DNA of 64,000 nt, taken from assembly GCA_002483145.1 (NCBI GenBank), contig DLHJ01000019.1:124001-188000 (forward strand). Direction: 5' to 3'. Each line of letters opens with the position of its first letter. Within the stretch, counting starts at the first letter, position 1. The position numbers and the translations under genes were made by a program. The stretch is from Cellvibrio sp. UBA7671. GTDB lineage: Bacteria; Pseudomonadota; Gammaproteobacteria; Pseudomonadales; Cellvibrionaceae. Below the pieces are notes generated by a model. It was not told where the DNA came from, did no database searches, and saw only the letters and a program-made list of their open reading frames with translations. Shown piece after piece: positions 36,414-45,761 of this stretch.

Positions 36414-37937
36414 ATGAAAATTAAACGCGTGGCAATTGTGGGTGGTGGCACTGCGGGTTGGCTGGCGGCGAATCACCTGGGGGTGGAACTTAGTCGCGAC
36501 CCTGAAATTGAAATCACCCTGATTGAATCAAAAGATATTCCTATCATCGGCGTAGGTGAGGGGACGGTTCCGCAAATCAAAGCGACCTTGAAGCGCTTCG
36601 GCATAGCGGAAATCGATTTGTTATCCACTTGCGATGCAACTTTTAAGCAGGGAATTAAATTTGCACATTGGATGGATGCGCAAAAGCATGGCGCCGATAA
36701 TTTTTATTATCATCCTTTCAGCTCACCTTATCCCTCGGGTTTTGATGTCACTAATTACTGGCTAAATAATAAATCAGCATTTGAGTTTTCAAAGCTATCC
36801 GAGATTTATTCGGTAGCTGAAATGAATCGCTCCCCCAAACAAAAGTCATCGCCACCTTATATGGGCTTGGTGGATTATGCCTATCATTTCAACGCGCTTA
36901 AATTTGCGGATTTATTAGCTAAAAACGCGCGTGAAAAATTTGCCGTCAAACATATATTTGAAACTATTTCCCAAGTTTTGCTCAATGCAGATGGCAGCAT
37001 TAAAGGATTTGTTTATGCATCTGGTAGCGAAGAAGAATTTGATTTTTTTATCGATTGCACCGGATTTTCATCGCTATTGATTGGTGAAACATTAGGTGTA
37101 CCTTTCCTGGATAAATCGGCGCAGATTTTAACTGATACGGCGCTTGCTATTCAGGAGCCTATCGCCGAGAGCAATGAAATTCTGCCTTATACATTAGCAA
37201 CCGCACACAAAGCGGGATGGATTTGGGATATCCCCTTGACTCATCGCAGAGGTGTGGGTTTTGTCTATTCATCCCGACATATGACAGAGAGCGAGGCTGT
37301 TGGAACTTTCTCAACCTTTTTCGGGCGAGACTTGGAAGATGCCAACCTTAGAAAAATACCTATGACAATTGGTTATCGGGAATCTTTTTGGAAAAAGAAT
37401 TGCGTCGCTTTGGGCCTGGCGCAGGGATTTGTAGAGCCGTTAGAGGCCACATCCATATTAGTCACTGATTTTGCTGCATTGCTGGTGGCCAGAAATTTTC
37501 CAAAGATGATAAATGATATTCCTATTGTGTCTGAGTACTGCAATAAAGCGGTGCGCTATACCTGGGAGCGGGTAATTGATTTTGTACAGCTACACTATTT
37601 GATTTCAGACCGCCGTGACTCGCAATTTTGGATTGATAACACTGAAAATTCAGTAATGTCTGATGTGCTGCGGGAAAGGCTTGAGTTATGGAAAATCGGC
37701 GTACCTAAAAAGACAGATTTTTTCAGTTCGTTTGATATTTTTGGTGTAGAAAACCACTTGTTTGTTCTCTACGGGATGGATTATCCAACAAGGCCTGGTG
37801 TGCTTGGTGCTAATGAAGAATCTAGATCAAAGGAACTGGTGCGTGCTGTCCAGGATAAATCATTGCAGATGGGTAATTCTTTGATGTCGCATCGTGCTTG
37901 GTTAAGTGAGCTAAAACAAGCGCTTGCGTCCCGCTAG
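36414..37937 (+). CDS. Flavin-dependent tryptophan halogenase family protein
   Basis: 507 residues. The FAD-binding loop GGGTAGW is at the N-terminus, with IGVGEGTVP next. The catalytic Lys of PrnA/RebH-type enzymes is present (K78 in ATFKQGIKF), as are the Glu of FVEPLEATS (about E344) and the halogenase motif WIWDIP (about W269-P274). All parts needed to make hypohalous acid appear intact, but no substrate can be read out. Homologues recur next to TonB receptors for sugars in Proteobacteria with no known product. Start at the second of two ATGs (36411, 36414). Transcribed after the receptor terminator, with DUF6445 52 nt downstream. Confidence 0.88.
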   Translation: MKIKRVAIVGGGTAGWLAANHLGVELSRDPEIEITLIESKDIPIIGVGEGTVPQIKATLKRFGIAEIDLLSTCDATFKQGIKFAHWMDAQKHGADNFYYHPFSSPYPSGFDVTNYWLNNKSAFEFSKLSEIYSVAEMNRSPKQKSSPPYMGLVDYAYHFNALKFADLLAKNAREKFAVKHIFETISQVLLNADGSIKGFVYASGSEEEFDFFIDCTGFSSLLIGETLGVPFLDKSAQILTDTALAIQEPIAESNEILPYTLATAHKAGWIWDIPLTHRRGVGFVYSSRHMTESEAVGTFSTFFGRDLEDANLRKIPMTIGYRESFWKKNCVALGLAQGFVEPLEATSILVTDFAALLVARNFPKMINDIPIVSEYCNKAVRYTWERVIDFVQLHYLISDRRDSQFWIDNTENSVMSDVLRERLELWKIGVPKKTDFFSSFDIFGVENHLFVLYGMDYPTRPGVLGANEESRSKELVRAVQDKSLQMGNSLMSHRAWLSELKQALASR

Positions 37938-38000
37938 TACTTGTCGGTACCAGTTAATTAAATGATGTGAATTGGTTGAACCAAATTAGTGAGACCGCTA

Positions 38001-38705
38001 ATGATGATTAATGAAAGCCTGACTATGCAGACACTGTCTGTGGGCAATGAAAAAAACAAAGTCATTTATTTTGATGATTTTTTAGTGGAGCCGTCACGGC
38101 TTGTTGAATTTGCCAGTGGCGCGGTCTTTTCACCTTATGCCGCAGCGGTACAGCGCAAAGGGTATCCCGGTGTGCGAACTCCGGCGCCCGCTGATTTTGC
38201 CAATCAGTTTAAAAACATGGTTGGTGAAATAATAAAGAGTGAATTTGGCATTCCGGCTGAAACTCAAGTAACTGCGCTACAAAATGCCCTGTGTTTGATG
38301 ACTGTACCCGAGATGGAACTGGGGCCACTTCAGCGGATTCCCCATTTTGATGCAAGTAATCCTTATTTTTTTGCCACGCTGCTTTATCTTTGCGGTGAAG
38401 GACATGGAGGAACAGGATTTTATCGACACAACAGTACGGGCTATGAATCTATTACGCCTGAACGATGCGATCCCTATCTCGATGTTTCCTATGAAGAGCT
38501 GAATAGAAAAAAACCTGAGCGCCGTTATTTTTCTGAATCAGATGAGTTTTTTACCAAGATAGGATTTATTCCTGCACAATTTAATCGCTTGGTTATTTAT
38601 CCTGGTTGCTTATTACATTCGGCCAATATTTTATCGAGTGTCAGTATTAATTCTGATCCAAAGACGGGCAGGTTAACGGCGAACAATTTTTTTAGTTTTG
38701 ATTAA
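38001..38705 (+). CDS. DUF6445 family protein, 2OG-Fe(II) oxygenase-like
   Basis: 234 residues from the ATG at 38001 (GTGAG upstream); a GTG at 37989 is possible. HxD at H115/D117 (IPHFD), a distal His at H206 (CLLHSAN), and Arg224 (GRLTANNFF) are placed as in prolyl-4-hydroxylase-like 2OG-Fe(II) enzymes, where they bind iron and 2-oxoglutarate. No signal peptide: cytoplasmic. Its gene follows the halogenase, a pairing recalled from other TonB-receptor sugar loci. It may hydroxylate a protein or small molecule; this is inference. Confidence 0.72.
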   Translation: MMINESLTMQTLSVGNEKNKVIYFDDFLVEPSRLVEFASGAVFSPYAAAVQRKGYPGVRTPAPADFANQFKNMVGEIIKSEFGIPAETQVTALQNALCLMTVPEMELGPLQRIPHFDASNPYFFATLLYLCGEGHGGTGFYRHNSTGYESITPERCDPYLDVSYEELNRKKPERRYFSESDEFFTKIGFIPAQFNRLVIYPGCLLHSANILSSVSINSDPKTGRLTANNFFSFD

Positions 38706-38934
38706 ACGTGACTGCAGCATTAATTGCCTAATGAGTTTTTCATTGGTGAATGCGTTGTGTAATCTCCAAAAAATGCGTTGTGAATATTGTTAGTCTGGTT
38801 CAATAGCTGCTGTATTTTGCATGCTGCATTATGGGCGGCTGCGCCCCATTCCCCCCATTTAACTCATCTGCCGCGTTCTATTTCCCTGTATTTTAAAGGT
38901 TTTCCTTTTGACTATAAAAAAGTCAAAATTTTCT

Positions 38935-38963
38935 TTGACAACGTTGTCTGGTCGGCGTAATCT
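38935..38963 (+). promoter_or_regulatory. nag operon promoter with a LacI-type operator over the -35
   Basis: TTGACA (38935-38940), 17-base spacer, TAATCT (38958-38963). GACAACGTTGTC at 38937-38948 covers the -35 and is identical to the two sites before the TonB receptor. Same geometry in both promoters, so binding would block RNA polymerase. Confidence 0.75.
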
Positions 38964-39060
38964 AATCCTGTCCGATGATGACATCTGGGTCTGATAACTC
39001 TCCTTATTAGGCTCAGTATCATGGGGCATGAGTTCTCTAGAGCTGTAGTAGTGGTCTTGT

Positions 39061-39092
39061 GGTTAGTGTCCTGCGGGGCACTAACCTTTTTT
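39061..39092 (+). terminator. Terminator hairpin within the nag operon leader
   Basis: GGTTAGTGTCC pairs with GGGCACTAACC (one G-T wobble; 39061-39086) and T6 follows. It lies about 100 bases after the nag promoter and 107 bases before nagK, so it would stop most leader transcripts unless bypassed. No gene lies between promoter and hairpin. Confidence 0.7.
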
Positions 39093-39198
39093 AACTGTCT
39101 GTTATGATCGCAAGCCAATTGGGAACATTCGAATTTTTAAGTATCCGGCGCTGCATCAGTTAGGCCGGGTATTTGCTCTAAAAATAAAGAGGTAGATC

Positions 39199-40125
39199 AT
39201 GGCAAAGATGCCACTCGGCGAACAAACCTTGTATATAGGGATTGATGGCGGCGGTACTAAATGTCGCGCCAGTATCATGACCGCAGATTTACAGGTGCTG
39301 GGTACTGGTGTCGGTGGTCCTGCTAACCCTTTCCAAGGCGTACAACAAGCCAAAGATTCTATTCGCACTGCTGCCGAGCTGGCATTGATTGATGCTGGTT
39401 TACCTCCTTCAGCAATGACTGAACTAATTGCTGGCGCTGGCCTTGCCGGTGTCAATGTTCCAAGTCTTTACGAAGTGATGTCGGCTTGGGAGCACCCTTT
39501 CAAAGAAATGCATCTCACCACTGATCTTCATATTGCCTGCCTCGGCGCCCACAACCGCGATGAAGGTGCGGTGATGATTTGTGGCACGGGTTCCTGTGGC
39601 TATTCTTATGTAGGTGATAAATCGCTCTTTATCGGCGGTCATGGTTTCCCCATTGGCGACAAAGGCAGTGGTGCCTGGATGGGATTAGAGGCAATTCAAG
39701 CGATTTTGTTGGCCTCTGATGACTTGGGACCAAAGACCAGTTTGAGCGAATCTATTGGTGAATTCCTGCAAGCATCCGGTGTGATGATCGTAGACCGTAT
39801 GTTTGGTGCCAAGCAGGGCGACTACGCCAAATTTGCTATTTTTGTGGTGGATGCAGCCGATGCCGGCGATGCTGTTGCAGTCAGTATCGCAAAAGAAGGA
39901 GCTGCCTACATGAGTGCAGTCGCGCGCAAGTTATGGGCGACTCAACCTGGCCGCATGTCAATTATCGGTGGTCTTGCTCCGCGTCTGATTCCCTGGATGG
40001 AACAGGATATGGCCAACAATCTTTCCCCCGCTTTATACCAACCGGAATTTGGCGCCGTGTATTTCGCCAAACAGCGTTTCAAGCTAGCCAATAATAACCA
40101 GAGTGTTTTAACCACTGCCATCTAA
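39199..40125 (+). CDS. nagK: N-acetylglucosamine kinase, BadF/BadG family
   Basis: 308 residues. IGIDGGGTKCRASI is the phosphate-1 loop of the ASKHA fold; GTGSCGYSY and IGDKGSGAWMG are the phosphate-2/adenosine region. The family is BcrAD/BadFG ATPase-like, which includes the GlcNAc kinase of Shewanella and eukaryotes and is unrelated to E. coli NagK (ROK). It phosphorylates incoming GlcNAc to GlcNAc-6-P. Good ribosome site (AGAGGTAG). First gene of nagK-nagP-nagX-nagA-nagB. Confidence 0.9.
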   Translation: MAKMPLGEQTLYIGIDGGGTKCRASIMTADLQVLGTGVGGPANPFQGVQQAKDSIRTAAELALIDAGLPPSAMTELIAGAGLAGVNVPSLYEVMSAWEHPFKEMHLTTDLHIACLGAHNRDEGAVMICGTGSCGYSYVGDKSLFIGGHGFPIGDKGSGAWMGLEAIQAILLASDDLGPKTSLSESIGEFLQASGVMIVDRMFGAKQGDYAKFAIFVVDAADAGDAVAVSIAKEGAAYMSAVARKLWATQPGRMSIIGGLAPRLIPWMEQDMANNLSPALYQPEFGAVYFAKQRFKLANNNQSVLTTAI

Positions 40126-40140
40126 CGCGAGAATTTGACC

Positions 40141-41445
40141 ATGAGTAACGACGCTATTGCTGTCCCGGCACCGGGCGCAAATTCAAAGAGTTCATTTCTT
40201 CCTTTGGCAATGATTGCCGGGATGTTTTTTATTTTCGGATTTGTCACCTGGCTTAATGGCTCGTTGATGCCTTATTTGGAAGTGGTTTTGGCGTTAACCC
40301 CATTTCAAGCTTCATTTATTCTGTTTTCTTTTTATATTGCGGTAACGGTTTTTTCGCTGCCATCCTCCTGGATAATTCGTAAAGTCGGTTACAAGAATGG
40401 TATGGCAATTGGCCTGGCTACCATGGCTTCAGCTGCACTGATTTATATCCCTGCTGCAAAAACTCACTGGTTCGGTATGTTTTTGATTGGGCAGTTCATG
40501 ATGGGTGCCGGACAAACGCTGGTGCAAACAGCAGTGAATCCTTACGTAGTAAAAATGGGGCCTGAAGAGTCTGCGGCGCGCCGTATCAGCATCATGGGTA
40601 TTCTCAATAAATCGGCGGGCATTGTTGCACCTATTGTATTTACTGCGTTGATTTTGGGGGGGATGACTGGGCACCCAACGACAACACCAACGCCCGAAGA
40701 AATTGAGCAGATGGCAAGTAATTTGGTATTGCCGTACATCTACATGGCCTTAGTGATTGGTGCTGTGGCATTTTTGGTAAAATTTTCTTCGTTACCTGAA
40801 TTGGAATCTGAAGACGATAGTTCAGAAAAATTACCGTTGCGTGGTGCGCTGCAATTTCCAAATCTGGTATTGGGCGTGATGGCGTTATTTCTCTATGTTG
40901 GTGTAGAAGTAATTGCTGGTGATACGATTGGCGCTTACGGCCGTAGCATCGGGTTTAGCAATTTCTCTATCCTTACGTCAATCACTATGACCTGTATGGT
41001 GATTGGTTACATACTGGGTATTTTATTAATTCCGCGTGTTATTTCTCAGCAAAATATGTTGCTGGTGTCTGCTGCGCTTGGTGTATTTATCAGCCTGTGT
41101 ATTGTATTCGGCAGCAACGAATCTACTTCTATTTCTTCACTGTTTGCCTTTCTCGGCGCGCCTGCAATCCCTAACACTATTTTGTGTATCGCATTACTGG
41201 GTTTGGCGAATGCCATCGTATGGCCGGCAATTTGGCCTTTGGCATTAAGCGGTTTGGGTAAATACACCGCAACGGGTTCTGCGTTGCTGATTATGGCAAT
41301 TGCGGGTGGTGCGGTTGTACCTGTGATTATGGGCGCATTATCAACGGTTATTGACCGCCAAACGGCTTATATTGTGATGACACCCTGCTATTTGTTTATC
41401 CTCTTTTATGCAGCTAAAGGATACAAACTGCGTAGTTGGAAATAA
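40141..41445 (+). CDS. nagP: N-acetylglucosamine MFS transporter
   Basis: 434 residues from the ATG at 40141, six codons past an alternative at 40135. Twelve membrane helices; FFIFGFVTWLNGSLMPYLE in the first helix pair and GQFMMGAGQTLVQTAVNPYVV are signatures of the FucP/NagP (FHS) sugar:proton symporters. It moves GlcNAc from periplasm to cytoplasm unphosphorylated, which is why nagK is needed. It starts 15 nt after nagK. Confidence 0.92.
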   Translation: MSNDAIAVPAPGANSKSSFLPLAMIAGMFFIFGFVTWLNGSLMPYLEVVLALTPFQASFILFSFYIAVTVFSLPSSWIIRKVGYKNGMAIGLATMASAALIYIPAAKTHWFGMFLIGQFMMGAGQTLVQTAVNPYVVKMGPEESAARRISIMGILNKSAGIVAPIVFTALILGGMTGHPTTTPTPEEIEQMASNLVLPYIYMALVIGAVAFLVKFSSLPELESEDDSSEKLPLRGALQFPNLVLGVMALFLYVGVEVIAGDTIGAYGRSIGFSNFSILTSITMTCMVIGYILGILLIPRVISQQNMLLVSAALGVFISLCIVFGSNESTSISSLFAFLGAPAIPNTILCIALLGLANAIVWPAIWPLALSGLGKYTATGSALLIMAIAGGAVVPVIMGALSTVIDRQTAYIVMTPCYLFILFYAAKGYKLRSWK

Positions 41446-41490
41446 GGTCTAAATATCAGTAACACGACTACATGATTTGCGAGGTATCCG

Positions 41491-42579
41491 ATGGTCAAGC
41501 AGCGTTTTCTAGCGTTGGATGTAATGCGTGGTTTGACCCTCGCGTTGATGATTCTGGTAAACACTCCCGGTTCCTGGGAGTTTGTTTACGCGCCCTTGCT
41601 GCATGCAAGTTGGCATGGTGCGACGCCCACCGATTTTGTATTTCCTTTCTTTATGTTCATCGTTGGCTCGGCAATGTATTTTGCTGTGCGTGGCTTGAAC
41701 ACACTCGGTTTTGCTGCAAAATCCAAAAAAATCCTGCGCCGTGTTGCGCTGCTGTTTTTAATAGGTGTGCTGCTCGCTGCATACCCGTTTACCGAAAGCC
41801 TTGAGCAATGGCGAGTGATGGGCGTATTGCAACGCATCGCTGTTGCCTACGGTTTTGCTGCATTTATTATTTTGTATTTTGGTTTTACCGGGCGAGTCGT
41901 TATTAGCGCAATTTTATTGGTCGGGTACTGGGGTTTGTTAAACTTATCCGCCGACCCATACAGTCTTGAGCACAACATCGTGCGTCAATTTGATTTGAGT
42001 GTGTTGGGTGCAAGCCACCTGTGGCAGGGAAAAGGTATGCCCTTTGACCCAGAGGGTATCCTGAGTACCTTTCCATCGATAGTGAATGTGATTATCGGTT
42101 TTGAAGCCACACGGGTATTACTCGCGAGTGAAGACAAAGAAAAAGCACTGAGTAAATTGTTTGTATCTGCACTGGCATTGATTGGTTTGGCGTTATTGTG
42201 GAATACCGTTTTCCCGATCAATAAATCCTTGTGGACCAGCCCATTTGTATTGCTGACCTGTGGTGTTGCGATTTTGATGCTGATTTTATTGGTGAAGCTT
42301 GAGCAGTCGGCGGCAACCAACGCCATCAAACCTGTGTATCACTTCTTTGAAATTATCGGAAAGAATCCACTCTTTATTTATGTGCTGTCGGGTGTGTTGG
42401 CAACTACTATGTATTTAATACCGATTGGCAATGAATCACTCTACACCGCACTTTATGCGGCCTTCCGCAGTGTGACTGACCCTTATTTTGCATCGCTAGT
42501 GTTTGCAATGTTGCAAGTGGCGATTTTGTGGCTTGTTGCCTGGGTATTGCACAAACGCAATATTATTATCAGTTTGTAA
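41491..42579 (+). CDS. nagX: NagX-type membrane protein (DUF5009, heparan-glucosaminide acetyltransferase-like)
   Basis: 362 residues with about ten membrane helices. RFLALDVMRGLTLALMILVNTPG and TDFVFPFFMFIVGSAMYFA near the N-terminus, and RVMGVLQRIAVAYG, are family signatures shared with lysosomal HGSNAT. In nag operons of Shewanella and Xanthomonas the gene is called nagX, and its exact role is not settled; acetyl transfer across the membrane or transport have been suggested. 45 nt after nagP. Confidence 0.88.
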   Translation: MVKQRFLALDVMRGLTLALMILVNTPGSWEFVYAPLLHASWHGATPTDFVFPFFMFIVGSAMYFAVRGLNTLGFAAKSKKILRRVALLFLIGVLLAAYPFTESLEQWRVMGVLQRIAVAYGFAAFIILYFGFTGRVVISAILLVGYWGLLNLSADPYSLEHNIVRQFDLSVLGASHLWQGKGMPFDPEGILSTFPSIVNVIIGFEATRVLLASEDKEKALSKLFVSALALIGLALLWNTVFPINKSLWTSPFVLLTCGVAILMLILLVKLEQSAATNAIKPVYHFFEIIGKNPLFIYVLSGVLATTMYLIPIGNESLYTALYAAFRSVTDPYFASLVFAMLQVAILWLVAWVLHKRNIIISL

Positions 42580-42625
42580 CGTTTGTCGCTGTCAGTGCGG
42601 CGAGCGATTTTTGACAGGTGTTGTT

Positions 42626-43783
42626 ATGAAACAGGCGTTAGTGGGCGCGCGCATTTTTACCGGTGAAGACTTCCTGGAAAATTATGCGGTAGTGGTCGCA
42701 GGCGAACAGATTGCAGCGCTGGTTCCCGTCGCTGAACTGGATGAATCTATTCCGCAAATTTTATTGGACGGCGGTGTGATTGCGCCGGGCTTTATCGATT
42801 TACAAGTCAATGGCGGTGGCGGTGCGTTTTTTACTAACGATACCAGCGTCAGCGCAATCGCGACCATGTTGAATGGTCATCGCCCTACAGGCACCACCTC
42901 GTTATTACCTACTTTGATTAGCGATACCCGTGAAGTACACCAGGCTGGTGTTAAAGCCGTTGCCGATGCTGTTGCCGCCGGAATGAAAGGTGTGCTCGGA
43001 GTTCACGTTGAAGGTCCGTTTTTTGATATGGCGCGACGCGGTGCGCACAACGAACGCTACATTCGCGAAATGGAACAGGCTGATATCGATTGGTTAGTTG
43101 CCTCGGTAAAAGGCCAGCACGATTTTAAAGTCATGCTCACGCTTGCGCCCGAACATGCGGCGCCTGGTCAAATTAAACAATTAACCTCAGCTGGTGTAGT
43201 TGTCTGTGCTGGTCATACCGATGCGCATTACGAATCGGTAGTGAGTGCACTCAAAGAAGGCCTCTCCGGATTTACCCATTTATACAATGCGATGCGCCCA
43301 ACTACTGGCCGCGAGCCAGGCGTTGTGGGAGCTGCACTGGAAGATGCAAACAGTTGGTGCGGAATTATTATCGATACCTACCACGTGCATGCCGCTTCTG
43401 CACGTATTGCTTGCGCCGCAAAACCCAAAGGCAAAATGTACTTAGTGACGGATGCTATGTCGACTGTCGGCTCGCCCGAAAAATCTTTCCAGATTTACGG
43501 CGAAACTATTTATGAAAAAGATGGCTGTTTGGTAAACGCAGAAGGGCGTTTGGCAGGCAGTGCAATCGGCATGATTGACGCAGTGCGCTTGAATACCGAA
43601 TGGGTTGGCATGGAGTTGAGTGAGAGCTTGCGTATGGCGGCGCTATACCCTGCCGAATTTATGCAGGTGGATAAGTATCTCGGTCGAATTCAATCAGGTT
43701 TCCGTGCGGATTTAGTGCATTTTACGGATGATTATCGTGTAACCCATACTTGGGTTGCCGGTGATTTTTTGCGGCATAGTTAG
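42626..43783 (+). CDS. nagA: N-acetylglucosamine-6-phosphate deacetylase
   Basis: 385 residues from the ATG at 42626; the open frame reaches back into nagX, but its extra residues are not plausible. Amidohydrolase fold: GFIDLQVNGGGG, HVEGPFF (metal Glu), GHTDAHYE and FTHLYNAMRP (metal His), and VTDAMSTVG (catalytic Asp). It converts GlcNAc-6-P to GlcN-6-P and acetate. 46 nt after nagX and 48 nt before nagB. Confidence 0.95.
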   Translation: MKQALVGARIFTGEDFLENYAVVVAGEQIAALVPVAELDESIPQILLDGGVIAPGFIDLQVNGGGGAFFTNDTSVSAIATMLNGHRPTGTTSLLPTLISDTREVHQAGVKAVADAVAAGMKGVLGVHVEGPFFDMARRGAHNERYIREMEQADIDWLVASVKGQHDFKVMLTLAPEHAAPGQIKQLTSAGVVVCAGHTDAHYESVVSALKEGLSGFTHLYNAMRPTTGREPGVVGAALEDANSWCGIIIDTYHVHAASARIACAAKPKGKMYLVTDAMSTVGSPEKSFQIYGETIYEKDGCLVNAEGRLAGSAIGMIDAVRLNTEWVGMELSESLRMAALYPAEFMQVDKYLGRIQSGFRADLVHFTDDYRVTHTWVAGDFLRHS

Positions 43784-43831
43784 TTTTAAATTGTTAATTT
43801 TTTCGGTCAATACCACTCACTGGAGTGTTCA

Positions 43832-44626
43832 ATGAAAGTTGTTATTTTGAAAGATGCTGCTGCAGTTGCTAAATACGGCGCGAACATTTTTATTAAACAA
43901 ATCAGCCGTAAACCTGATTCGGTAATGGGTTTGGCAACTGGCTCAACGCCCGTGGCGCTTTACAAAGAATTAATTGACGCTTACAAAAGTGGGCAGGTTT
44001 CATTTAAAAAAGTGAGCAGTTTTAACCTGGATGAATATTTGGGCTTGAACCCAACTCATCCGCAAAGTTATCGCTACTTTATGAATCAACAATTGTTCGA
44101 TCATATTGATATCGATAGAGCCTCTACCTTTGTTCCGCCGGGTGATGCAGAAGATCCATTTACTGCCTGCGCACTTTATGAAACTGCAATCAAACAAAAA
44201 GGCGGTATTGATATTCAATTATTGGGTATCGGGCGCAATGGCCATATAGGTTTTAACGAGCCGTCTTCATCCTTGATGTCGCGCACGCGCATCAAAACCC
44301 TTACCCGTGCCACCATTGATGATAACGCGCGTTTTTTTGGCCCCGATGAATACCAGCCGCATTTATCCATCACCATGGGTATAGGCACTATTCTCGAATC
44401 GAAAAAAGTCGTGTTGTTGGCAACAGGTGAAAACAAAGCTGAAGCAATTAAAGCTACTGTAGAAGGCCCACTCACAGCGGCATGTCCGGCCTCTGCGTTG
44501 CAGTTGCATGAGCAGGTAGTCTTGGTGATTGATGAAGCGGCTGCATCATTGTTATCGGATGTGGAGTTATACAAGCATATTGAAATCGAAAATCAGAAAT
44601 TGTTGGAGCGACTGGGTCGCGCGTGA
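43832..44626 (+). CDS. nagB: Glucosamine-6-phosphate deaminase
   Basis: 264 residues. [15 protein letters not shown] (phosphate loop), FNLDEYLG (catalytic Asp), and [13 protein letters not shown] with the catalytic His. The Asp of E. coli NDGH is Asn here, as in many homologues. [14 protein letters not shown] follows. It yields fructose-6-P and ammonia, completing GlcNAc catabolism. Strong ribosome site (CTGGAGTG). Last gene of the operon; a bidirectional terminator follows. Confidence 0.95.
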   Translation: MKVVILKDAAAVAKYGANIFIKQISRKPDSVMGLATGSTPVALYKELIDAYKSGQVSFKKVSSFNLDEYLGLNPTHPQSYRYFMNQQLFDHIDIDRASTFVPPGDAEDPFTACALYETAIKQKGGIDIQLLGIGRNGHIGFNEPSSSLMSRTRIKTLTRATIDDNARFFGPDEYQPHLSITMGIGTILESKKVVLLATGENKAEAIKATVEGPLTAACPASALQLHEQVVLVIDEAAASLLSDVELYKHIEIENQKLLERLGRA

Positions 44627-44650
44627 TTTTTATTGTCACCGATTAAAAAT

Positions 44651-44684
44651 AAAAAGGCCGACTTGATTGCAAGTCGGCCTTTTT
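44651..44684. terminator. Bidirectional terminator between nagB and the LacI-family gene
   Basis: A 14-bp perfect stem AAAAAGGCCGACTT (44651-44664) with AAGTCGGCCTTTTT (44671-44684), loop of 6. A and T runs serve both convergent units. Confidence 0.92.
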
Positions 44685-44708
44685 TATAGAGCTGAGTTGC
44701 TATTGTCG

Positions 44709-45761
44709 TCAACGTTTTGATGGAGCAGGGCAAGTGGAATCGCGCACAATTAATTGCGGATAAAAACCTTCGCTCTCTACATCGCGATGCGCGCGAATGG
44801 TATCAATCAACAATCCGGTGGCGCGCTCTGCGATGGTGGTGTTGGGTTGTTGCGCGGTGGTTAAATTTGGCCAGGCTTGGCGGGAGAAGGGGCTATCTTC
44901 AAAGCCGACAATGGATAATTGTTGCGGCACATCCACGCCTTGGATGCGCGCCGCAAACAAAGTACCAGCCGCGATTTCGTCGTTACAGGCGAACACCGCT
45001 GTTGGTTTTAAATTGGATGAGAGCAATTGGCGGGTGCGTTTTACCCCGGATTCAAACGAGTATTCACCGGGCAGGATTAATTTTTTATCGAGCGTAATTT
45101 TATTGGCTTTGAGTGCAGCCTTGTAACCTTCCAAACGTTCGCCGCTGGATTTATGCGCTTCTTCACCTCCTAAGAAGGCGATGGCTTTGTGGCCGAGGTC
45201 GATCAGGTATTGGGTAATTTTGTACGCGGCGGTGCGGTCATCGATAAAAATGCAGGGCCCTTTTTTATCTGGCGCCTGTGAGCCAGACAGGATGCGTACA
45301 AACGGTATTTTGCGTTTGCCCAGCGCCGATAATACTTCCGGCATTTCCGACATCGGCGGTGTCAACACCAGCCCGCCCACCTGGCTACGATCCACCATGT
45401 TGAGCACTTCATCAATAATGTCATCGGCCTTGGAGTTGCAGGGGTGGATAACCAACTCATAGCCCTGGCGACGGCATTCCCCCAGAATCCCCTTCTGCAT
45501 ATCGATCACATAGTTGCTGTTGGGGTTGTCGTAAATAAAACCAATCGATGAGGCTGCACCGCGCAGTAAGCGCGCCGATAAGTTGGGTTGGTAATTCAGC
45601 GCCTTGACTGCCTGCATTACCTTGTCTTGCAGCTCCTGGCCGACAGTTCCTTCTTTATTGATCACACGCGATACGGTCTTAAAGGAGACTCCGGCCAACT
45701 TGGCTACATCTTTAATCGTGGCTTTGGATTTGGGTGCGTGTTTATCGACACTGGTTTTCAT
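44709..45761 (-). CDS. nagR: LacI family transcriptional regulator, probable GlcNAc repressor
   Basis: 350 residues. The N-terminal LacI helix-turn-helix (KDVAKLAGVSFKTVSRVIN, about residues 17-35) and hinge helix (NLSARLLRG) are followed by a periplasmic-binding-protein-like effector domain. LacI proteins bind palindromes with a central CG, as in GACAACGTTGTC, found three times at nag-locus promoters. It lies at the end of the locus and is convergent with nagB. I found no such site before its own gene. The effector may be GlcNAc, GlcNAc-6-P or GlcN-6-P; inference. Confidence 0.85.
   Translation of the reverse strand: MKTSVDKHAPKSKATIKDVAKLAGVSFKTVSRVINKEGTVGQELQDKVMQAVKALNYQPNLSARLLRGAASSIGFIYDNPNSNYVIDMQKGILGECRRQGYELVIHPCNSKADDIIDEVLNMVDRSQVGGLVLTPPMSEMPEVLSALGKRKIPFVRILSGSQAPDKKGPCIFIDDRTAAYKITQYLIDLGHKAIAFLGGEEAHKSSGERLEGYKAALKANKITLDKKLILPGEYSFESGVKRTRQLLSSNLKPTAVFACNDEIAAGTLFAARIQGVDVPQQLSIVGFEDSPFSRQAWPNLTTAQQPNTTIAERATGLLIDTIRAHRDVESEGFYPQLIVRDSTCPAPSKR

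Noticed and set aside
42503-42625. N-terminal extension of nagA into nagX
   Set aside because: Cys-rich, unlike any NagA; the ATG at 42626 gives a normal NagA start.
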